Below, piece after piece: positions 34,132 through 39,581 of a DNA stretch of 39,581 nt (positions within the stretch are counted from its first letter, which is position 1; each line of letters starts with the position of its first letter). Source of the stretch: Myxococcales bacterium. GTDB taxonomy: Bacteria; Myxococcota_A; Polyangia; Polyangiales; Polyangiaceae. Position numbers and translations under genes: made by a program. The stretch covers positions 1 to 39,581 of the forward strand of contig CANJCO010000047.1 of assembly GCA_947473045.1 (NCBI GenBank). Direction: 5' to 3'. Under the pieces are notes generated by a model. That model searched no databases and was not told the origin of the DNA. It saw only the letters and a program-made list of their open reading frames with translations.

Positions 34132-35697
34132 CTATGAGCGAAAGTCGTCGGGACCGACGCCGTAGCGCTTCATCCAACGTTGAATCTGCATGCGCGCCTT
34201 GCCCATCGCGCGCGCGACCTCGCTGACGTTGCCGCGGTGCGCACGCAGCTGGGCCACCAGCTCGTCGCGAAGGGGATCGACCGCGCTCGGGTCGATGGGG
34301 CGCGAGGGCGGCTCGCTCGGCGACGACAGCGGCGCTGCGTCGACGACCGAGGCCGGGAGGTGGTGCGCGTCGATGACGCCGCCTTCGGCGAGCACGATCG
34401 CGAGACTGATGCACTGCTCGAGCTCGCGCACGTTGAGGGGCCACCGATGCCGCAGCAGCGCGCGGCCCGCGCCGGGCGTGAAGCACGCGCCATCGTGACC
34501 CGGGGAGCGCTGGCGCCGCAGCAGGTCGGCGATGAGAACGCCGAGGTCTTCGCGGCGCTCGACCAGCGGGGGCAGGTGATGGACGAAGCCCGCGAGGCGC
34601 GCGTAAAGGTCGCTTCGGAACCCGCCCGTCGCTTGCAACGCCACGACGTCGCAGTGGGTCGCAGACACCACGCGGATGTCGACCTCGACGCTTCGGCTGC
34701 TCCCGACGGGCGTGACCTCGCGCTCTTGAAGCACGCGCAGCAACGCAGGCTGAGAGGCGAGCGGCATGTCGCCGATTTCGTCGAGAAACAGAGTGCCGAG
34801 GTGCGCCGATCGGACGAAGCCGACCTCGTCGCGCACGGCCCCCGAGAACGCGCCCCGCATGTGTCCGAAGAGCTGCCCCTCGACGAGCGCGGCGGGCAGG
34901 GCGCCGCAGTTGACCGGCACGAGCGCGCCGCTCCGCCCGGCGAGCGCGTGAATGGCTTGCGCGAGCACCTCCTTGCCGGTGCCTGTTTCACCGAGCAGCG
35001 TCACCGGTACGGCCGATGGCGCGATGCGCGCGAGGGCGGCCAGGTCCTTCGCGTAGCCGGGCAGCAGCGTGAACATGCCGCGCGGAGCCTTCGCGTGCTC
35101 GCTGTCGACGTCGGCGGGCGTCTGCCACGGAGTGGGCACCTGGGCGCGGAACACGAACAGGGTGTGCCCGAGCTCGAGGATGTCGCCGTCTTCGAGGCGC
35201 CGCTCGCGAATGACCTCTCCGTTGACCAGCGAGCCGTTCTTGGACCCGTCATCGCGCAGCACGTAACCTGAGCCGCTGCGCTCGATGCGCGCGTGTCGCG
35301 ACGACATGTGCCGATCGGGCACGCGCACCTCGAGCTGTCGACCGGTCGCGTTTCGGCTGCGTCGCGCAGAGCGCTCGCGGCCTCGCCCGATGGTGACTTC
35401 GTCGACGTCCGACAGGCAGAAGCGCGCGCCGCCGCCGCTCAGCCGCGCGCACTCGAGCACCAAAAACAGCTGCGCGCGGTGCTCCTCCCGACCTTCGAGC
35501 TTCTGCATCACGTTGGCAACGGCGCCGGTGAGCGTCGGATCGGTCGGCGCGGCGAGGTCGGCAGGAAGCACGGGGCCCGCGTGCGCGATCGCCCGGCGGG
35601 GATCCTCGCCAGCGCGCGTAGCGCCCGGCCGCTCGCTCGAGCTGCCGCTCATCGGATGCCGCGCGCGGGGCCGCAGGTGGTGAGGGAGCTGGCGCAC
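34132..35697 (-). CDS. FHA-AAA+-Fis sigma54-dependent activator (enhancer-binding protein)
   Basis: 521 residues from the first ATG; an internal ATG (35652, MSGSSSERPG) is an equally good start. Domains: a leader of about 70 residues, an FHA domain (about 80-185) with VTIGRGRE (Arg105), SSRHAR (132-137) and DDGSKNGSLVNG (Asn154); an AAA+ module with Walker A GETGTGKE (236-243), the sigma54-contact loop GAFSGA (282-287, usually GAFTGA), Walker B LFLDEIGD; and a C-terminal Fis-type helix-turn-helix (DELVAQLRAHRGNVSEVARA, IQRWMKRYGV). FHA-linked activators in Myxococcus read phosphothreonine. It lies directly upstream of the sdp operon and is the probable local activator. Confidence 0.94.
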   Translation of the reverse strand: MRQLPHHLRPRARHPMSGSSSERPGATRAGEDPRRAIAHAGPVLPADLAAPTDPTLTGAVANVMQKLEGREEHRAQLFLVLECARLSGGGARFCLSDVDEVTIGRGRERSARRSRNATGRQLEVRVPDRHMSSRHARIERSGSGYVLRDDGSKNGSLVNGEVIRERRLEDGDILELGHTLFVFRAQVPTPWQTPADVDSEHAKAPRGMFTLLPGYAKDLAALARIAPSAVPVTLLGETGTGKEVLAQAIHALAGRSGALVPVNCGALPAALVEGQLFGHMRGAFSGAVRDEVGFVRSAHLGTLFLDEIGDMPLASQPALLRVLQEREVTPVGSSRSVEVDIRVVSATHCDVVALQATGGFRSDLYARLAGFVHHLPPLVERREDLGVLIADLLRRQRSPGHDGACFTPGAGRALLRHRWPLNVRELEQCISLAIVLAEGGVIDAHHLPASVVDAAPLSSPSEPPSRPIDPSAVDPLRDELVAQLRAHRGNVSEVARAMGKARMQIQRWMKRYGVGPDDFRS

Positions 35698-35945
35698 GGG
35701 ACGACCCGACCAACGAACTGTGCGCGGCTGCTACGGCTGTGCAAGACCAGAACCTCAATCGCTCGACCTGCTGGCGAGCCTCGCCATTATGCCGCAATCG
35801 CGTAGCCGGGGGCCGTCAATTCGCCCGCGGCGCCGCACACGCGGACGGTAAGCGTGCATCCCCGGGCTGGCGACTGCCACGCGCGCGCCGCGCTTGCTGG
35901 CAACGCGGCCGTACGCGTGCGACCCTCGCGCGCGGAGGCGGCGTC

Positions 35946-36146
35946 ATGGGAAGCATCGGCATAAGCGAAATGCTCGTCGTCGCCGCGGCGCTGGGCGTGC
36001 CGCTGCTGATCGGCGTGGGCGCTGCCCTGATAGCACTCGCGACCGCGCGATCCGCGGGGTTCACGACCTGCGGAGCCTGCAACCAGCGCATCTCACGCCG
36101 CGCCCCCGCGTGTCCCATGTGCGGAGCGCCGCGATTGGGAGGTTAG
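35946..36146 (+). CDS. Small membrane protein with C-terminal zinc ribbon
   Basis: 66 residues. One membrane helix (EMLVVAAALGVPLLIGVGAA) is followed by CGACNQRISRRAPACPMCGA, a CxxC...CxxC zinc ribbon. A ribosome site GGAGG lies 7 bp before the ATG, which supports it as a real gene. It is divergent from the sigma54 activator with roughly 250-300 bp between them. Function unknown. Confidence 0.7.
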   Translation: MGSIGISEMLVVAAALGVPLLIGVGAALIALATARSAGFTTCGACNQRISRRAPACPMCGAPRLGG

Positions 36147-36426
36147 GGACGTTGATGGGGATATCGACCTCGACGCGGAGGCCGCCTGCGGATTGCCGAT
36201 GACGGTTACCGTGGCGAAGGGCGACGTCACGATGCGGTGCCGAGCGGGCGCTTTCCGTGCTTTGGGCGAATGTTTTCGTTACGTGCCTATCGAAGCGCGC
36301 GCCCCAACGGTGCTCGCGGCCATGATGCCGCGCGCCGAACACCTGCACAAAAAAGAACCGAGCTGTGCCGCGACCAAGAGGGGCACCGATCGAGGACGCG
36401 CAGCGATTTGAATTTCGAAGCCGTGC
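36147..36426. other. Intergenic stretch with no clear gene
   Basis: One plus-strand frame ending at 36411 contains a protein-like piece (AACGLPMTVTVAKGDVTMRC) but has no good start or family match. I see nothing else supportable. Confidence 0.25.
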
Positions 36427-36960
36427 TCAATCCGCGGCGCAGTATTGTTCGGGCGTGCGAAGGTCCGTCGCCCGGATCGTCACGTCGACGTTGACCCCCG
36501 CGAACGCCGGACCGTTGAGGTGCACCACGACGTGTCGCACGAAGTCGTCGCCAGCAGCGGAAGGAAGAGGCGCTGCACCCCCGACAGCCTGGAGGAGCTC
36601 CAGCGTCGCGCTGACAGGGCCGCTAGAAACACCCTCGCTGACGGTCACCGTCACGGCGGACGATGCATCCAGCGTGCGGGGATCGGGCAGCTGGACTGAA
36701 AGGGTGTACGACGGCGCGGAGCGAGGGTCAGCTACGTTCGGCGCGCCGCACCAAACGGAAACGCTCGTTCGACCGCTGCCGTTGCCAACGGCTCCACCAA
36801 CATCAGCAACACAGCTTTTCCCCGAGGCGGTTCCCGTTGCGATGCCCTTGACGCTGTTCTGACCTGTCAAGGTGCAAGGTGCTGGACGGCACCCAATGAG
36901 GTGCAAGGCGAACGCGAGAGGAAGAAAGCGGCAAGGACCACGAAGGAGCAACTGGACCAT
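36427..36960 (-). CDS. Probable small lipoprotein of unknown function
   Basis: 177 residues from the ATG at 36960, with a lipoprotein signal (HLIGC lipobox). The mature part is rich in Ser, Thr, Val and Gly and has regular strand-like stretches (SYTLSVQLPDPRTL, SAVTVTVSEG, VVVHLNGPAFAGVNVDVTIR) suggesting a beta-sandwich, plus Cys at several positions. No family recognised. The longer open frame to 38235 is antisense to the zinc-ribbon gene and not credible. Confidence 0.6.
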   Translation of the reverse strand: MVQLLLRGPCRFLPLAFALHLIGCRPAPCTLTGQNSVKGIATGTASGKSCVADVGGAVGNGSGRTSVSVWCGAPNVADPRSAPSYTLSVQLPDPRTLDASSAVTVTVSEGVSSGPVSATLELLQAVGGAAPLPSAAGDDFVRHVVVHLNGPAFAGVNVDVTIRATDLRTPEQYCAAD

Positions 36961-37419
36961 GACTCGCGCATCTCCACGAAATATGCCATTCGCACATTTC
37001 GTGGGGCGTTCAGTGCTGCGGGGGAGCGCTGTATGGCAGCGGTGTCGTGGCGCGAGAGAACGACCGCACTTTTTGCATTTAGGCTCGCGCCGCGCGGCTT
37101 CGGCGGAGCCGCCGTTCATCAAGGGGGAATGCAACTCTGGGAGACGTGCATCCGTTGGATTAGCGCCCCTCAACCCCCATCGACGCGCGCGATGGAATCC
37201 GAGCGAACGCAACGGGATCGACACAGATCGCCGACTGTAAGCAAAGCGGGTCAATGGTCGTTCCGAGCGTGGACCATGCGTGCTCTCTGATGGGGTTCGT
37301 GACCAAGGTCGACGACCGGCCAGCTCAGGGCGACGGGGACCATCGACCGCGTCTTGTTGGCCCGGTCGCGCGGCTGGACCGCGCCCCATCGCCGATTGGC
37401 AGCTGCTATCCTCCCGCGC
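36961..37419. other. Intergenic region, no supported gene
   Basis: About 460 bp between the divergent lipoprotein and zinc-ribbon genes. No frame shows a family signature on either strand. It presumably holds promoters for both flanking genes; no clear repeats or hairpins seen. Confidence 0.3.
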
Positions 37420-38298
37420 ATGGCGCGCATCGTATTGGCCAAGTGCCCGCAGTGTGGGGCCGGGCTGCCGGTCGCGGCGCACGACGACCTCGTGACCTGC
37501 CGCTTCTGCAACCACGTTTCGGTCATCGAGCGCGAGCCGCGGAGGATGGCGACTGCGCTGCAGCAGCACCCGGAGTGGGCGCAGTTCCAGCGCATCAAGG
37601 TCTCCGCGCGCCCGCCCGGTTGGGTCATCGCAGCGCTGGTCCTTTCGGTCGTCGTTCTGCCGCTGGTCGCGGTCATCGCGGTCGCTGTCCATGGAGCGAC
37701 GAATCCTGTGAAGATCGATGGGTTCAACGCGGCTGCCGGCGTCGTCCCCGGGGCGTCGACCATGGACCTGCGGGGCGAGGCGCTCGTGGGAGATCACCTC
37801 GACCGCGTCGAGCTCGGCGACTTGCTCAAGCAGACGCAAGCGATCGCGCTGGCGCGTCAACCCAACGCGAAGCTCACGTCGCTGGTGGGTACGGAGACCC
37901 GCGCTGGGCTGGTTGACGCCACGCGAGCGAACGCGGCGACAGTGATGTTCGAGTACAAGTTTGCCGACGCGTCCAAGCCTGCGGGCAAGGACGTCGTACA
38001 AGGCAGGCTGCTGCTGGTCGTCGGCAGTGGACGCGTGCTTACCATCGAACAACCCTCGTATTCCGCGACGAGCGAGGTGCTCGAAGCTCCGAAGTGTGCG
38101 TCGACCAGTGCGTGGGCTTCCGCGGTGCAAAGCGGCGTGCCCTCGGACGCAGTAGCGAAGTTCCTCTTGTACGACCAAGCTTGGAGCATTCGCGTGGAGG
38201 GACACGACGAGTACCGTCGCGAGATCGACGCGCAAACCTGCAAAGTCGTCAAGAGCTGGGGCCCCACGACCGACGAGGCGCCGCGACGCAAGAGGTGA
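37420..38298 (+). CDS. Membrane protein with N-terminal zinc ribbon
   Basis: 292 residues from the ATG at 37420. It opens with KCPQCGAGLPV and CRFCN (CxxC-N14-CxxC zinc ribbon, residues about 9-33), then one membrane helix (WVIAALVLSVVVLPLVAVIA, about 68-87) and a 200-residue extracytoplasmic part (e.g. VMFEYKFADAS, DVVQGRLLLVVGSGRVLTIE) of unknown fold. The N-terminal ribbon resembles those of Myxococcota proteins of unknown function. It is the second zinc-ribbon membrane protein in the area. Confidence 0.75.
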   Translation: MARIVLAKCPQCGAGLPVAAHDDLVTCRFCNHVSVIEREPRRMATALQQHPEWAQFQRIKVSARPPGWVIAALVLSVVVLPLVAVIAVAVHGATNPVKIDGFNAAAGVVPGASTMDLRGEALVGDHLDRVELGDLLKQTQAIALARQPNAKLTSLVGTETRAGLVDATRANAATVMFEYKFADASKPAGKDVVQGRLLLVVGSGRVLTIEQPSYSATSEVLEAPKCASTSAWASAVQSGVPSDAVAKFLLYDQAWSIRVEGHDEYRREIDAQTCKVVKSWGPTTDEAPRRKR

Positions 38299-38445
38299 CG
38301 ACGCGCCGAATCGCGGGCGAGCGCTACCGCCGCACCTTCCTGCAGGGCGATCCGGCCGACGCGCGAATCATGGGGTTCGCGCCGCGGGAGGGCGCTGCCG
38401 CGCGGGCCTCCGCCGCGCCTGTGGTGTGCGGGCAGGGGCGCGGGC

Positions 38446-38511
38446 GGTGTTCAGGCGTGTGAACACCGGTGTTCAGACGTGTGAACACCGGTGTTCAGAC
38501 GTCTGAACGCG
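38446..38511. repeat. Three tandem 22-bp palindromic units
   Basis: Three head-to-tail copies of a 22-bp unit built on GGTGTTCA-N6-TGAACACC at 38446-38467, 38468-38489 and 38490-38511. Units 1 and 2 differ at one base; unit 3 has a changed right arm and contains the 16-bp palindrome GTTCAGACGTCTGAAC. Each is a full dyad, so the array looks like a cluster of operators or stable stem-loops. It lies 10 bp after the stop of the minus-strand gene ending at 38522. Confidence 0.75.
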
Positions 38512-38521
38512 AGGGAAGCGG

Positions 38522-38785
38522 CTACGTCCCGTCCAGGTGAGCCCGGCCCACGGTCAGCGGACCTCGGGGCGTAAGGCGCCTGACGCGGCGGCAGCGCTGT
38601 TGGCGCAGGCGCGACCAGGCGGCCTCATCGGTCACCCGTGGCACCTCCGACGGCCCGGTAACCAGCAGCCGCGCCAGCGCGGGGCCGACCCCGGGCCACG
38701 CGGCGACGCGCGCGAAAACAAGGAGGTCGCGCCGTGACGCGCTCGATGGCGTGGGCGTGACCGATCGCTGGCGCTCGCAGCTCAC
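38522..38785 (-). CDS. Small basic protein, unknown, coupled to TrmH-type gene
   Basis: 87 residues, Arg-rich, with a central helical segment (LLVFARVAAWPGVGPALARL) and no family match. Its ATG overlaps the TrmH-type stop by 4 bp (ATGA), the main reason to treat it as real. It ends 10 bp before the palindromic array. Confidence 0.45.
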   Translation of the reverse strand: MSCERQRSVTPTPSSASRRDLLVFARVAAWPGVGPALARLLVTGPSEVPRVTDEAAWSRLRQQRCRRVRRLTPRGPLTVGRAHLDGT

Positions 38786-39240
38786 CCCTGCGCCGGGCCA
38801 GGTGATCGCTTGAGCATCCGGTCGTAGAGCACGACCGTGGCGGCCATCGCCACGTTGAGCGGGTAGGCGCCCGGAAGGATGACCGTGTCGTGCTGGCGCA
38901 TGATCGACGACGGCAGCGCGCCGTCCTCGGGCCCGAGCAAGTACACGGCCTGGTCGGGGTGCTGATAGGCGCGCACGTCGACTGCGGCGGCCGCGAGCTC
39001 GACGCAGACGAGGCGCGCGTTGACCGGAATGGAGGCGACGAGCAGCGCGAGGGTGTCGAAGTGAAAGAGGGGAATCGACAGCTCCGAGCCGACCGAGCTC
39101 GCCTCGCCGGGATTTCGTCGCCCCACGCTGAACACGAAGTCGGCACCAAACACCCGCGCTGTGCGCACGAGCACCCCAAAGTTGTAGGTGCGCTTGCCGC
39201 TGTAAATCCCGATGCCCACGTAGCCACGTTCACCGGTCAT
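38782..39240 (-). CDS. TrmH/SpoU-family RNA methyltransferase
   Basis: 152 residues from the ATG at 39240 (a GTG at 39261 is possible). A SPOUT-fold methyltransferase without an extra RNA-binding domain: NFGVLVRTARVFGADFVFSV carries the motif 1 Arg, AVYLLGPEDGALPSSIMRQH is motif 2 and PGAYPLNVAMAATVVLYDRM is motif 3, the SAM-binding knot. It probably methylates a tRNA or rRNA nucleotide (2'-O position for most relatives); the target is unknown. It is followed by a small coupled gene. Confidence 0.88.
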   Translation of the reverse strand: MTGERGYVGIGIYSGKRTYNFGVLVRTARVFGADFVFSVGRRNPGEASSVGSELSIPLFHFDTLALLVASIPVNARLVCVELAAAAVDVRAYQHPDQAVYLLGPEDGALPSSIMRQHDTVILPGAYPLNVAMAATVVLYDRMLKRSPGPAQG

Positions 39241-39528
39241 CACAGCGCCCGTCACTACCACCGATGCGCGCGCGGCGCGGCGCTCGCTCGAAATGGCACC
39301 GTGACTCCGCGAAAGTCGCGCACGGAGCCGCCGTGACGGCCCACCTCGGCCTCAGTCGACGACGTGCTCGCGGGCCGAATCGGCAACGCGTCGGCAACGC
39401 GTCGCCGCGGTCGCCGCGAATTGGCCCGAGGACGGCCCCGCGCTGGCCCGGCCACCCTCCCAACTCGCGATCTGCGTGAATTCAGCCACATCGCCCATGG
39501 CACGCGCCCTGCTCAGTCTCCGAGCGCC

Positions 39529-39581
39529 ATGCCGAGTCTCGAACACGATGCGCTCATCGAGCTGATCCGCAGCGATCCGTC
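39529..39581 (+). CDS. Start of an unidentified protein (cut by window end)
   Basis: An ATG at 39529 opens MPSLEHDALIELIRSDP and runs off the right edge. Similar short starts occur in hypothetical proteins of actinobacteria and myxobacteria, but 17 residues do not allow a family call. The 267 bp before it (39262-39528) show no other supported gene; a TCGGCAACGCG unit is repeated twice near 39380-39400. Confidence 0.4.
   Translation, partial: MPSLEHDALIELIRSDP

Noticed and set aside
36961-38235. Upstream extension of the lipoprotein opposite the zinc-ribbon gene
   Set aside because: The lipoprotein signal begins at 36960; the rest is Arg-rich antisense.
38446-38511. A CRISPR array or an insertion-sequence end
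   Set aside because: Units are directly adjacent with no spacers, and no transposase or cas gene is near.

Overview
The window is very GC-rich, gene-dense DNA and looks chromosomal. It probably comes from a Myxococcota bacterium, perhaps Polyangia-like. The signs are a eukaryotic-type Ser/Thr kinase co-transcribed with TPR and lipoprotein genes, several lipoproteins with Ala/Asp-rich linkers, FHA-domain regulators, a sigma54 enhancer-binding protein, and many 4-bp ATGA/GTGA gene overlaps. This placement is inferred from gene style; no rRNA or tRNA gene was seen.

Layout. 1-2872 (minus): purM-purN and a truncated FAD oxidoreductase. 2871-6754 (plus): a MarR regulator, a beta-keto acid cleavage enzyme, an enoyl-CoA hydratase and an acyl-CoA carboxyltransferase, probably an acyl-CoA pathway operon. 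6763-7773: a lipoprotein. 7874-11120: molybdenum block (moaB-moaD on plus, moaE-modA-modB-modC on minus, each overlapping the next). 11637-12239: an FHA-LuxR fusion regulator. 12347-14427: a patch of decayed genes (TPR/Pro-rich relic, frameshifted DUF4239 gene, internally deleted Uma2 gene). 14378-20501 (minus): two ArsA-type ATPases, moaC-moeA, an EpmA-like synthetase, a TetR regulator, an orphan SctS/FliQ-like export protein and a lipoprotein. 20587-21645 (plus): a small membrane protein and an SDR. 21689-25152 (minus): Ser/Thr kinase, TPR protein and propeller lipoprotein in one operon. 25204-29537: arginine block (argH-argF-bolA-grxD on minus, argG divergent on plus). 29534-31446 (plus): an envelope protein and a second SDR. 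35946-39581: small zinc-ribbon and lipoprotein genes, a TrmH-type methyltransferase with a coupled small ORF, and the start of a further gene.

The most interesting locus is 31523-35697 (minus). It reads as an SDP-type antimicrobial peptide system in the order sdpC-sdpA-sdpB, preceded on the same strand by an FHA-AAA+-Fis enhancer-binding protein. The 265-bp gap between the regulator and sdpC holds a near-consensus sigma54 promoter (33946-33961) and, 71-129 bp farther upstream, an array of TGTTGC repeats placed where an enhancer would be expected. SDP is the cannibalism toxin of Bacillus subtilis. Here the toxin precursor has a lipobox and lacks the Cys pair of Bacillus SDP, no SdpI/SdpR-like immunity gene is visible, and control appears to pass through sigma54 and an FHA (phosphothreonine-reading) input.

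How the genes may work together: the moa/mod/moe genes would import molybdate and build molybdopterin cofactor; the arg genes supply the last three steps of arginine synthesis; the kinase and the two FHA regulators suggest Ser/Thr phosphorylation signalling, which could in principle feed the sdp operon. That last link is inference.
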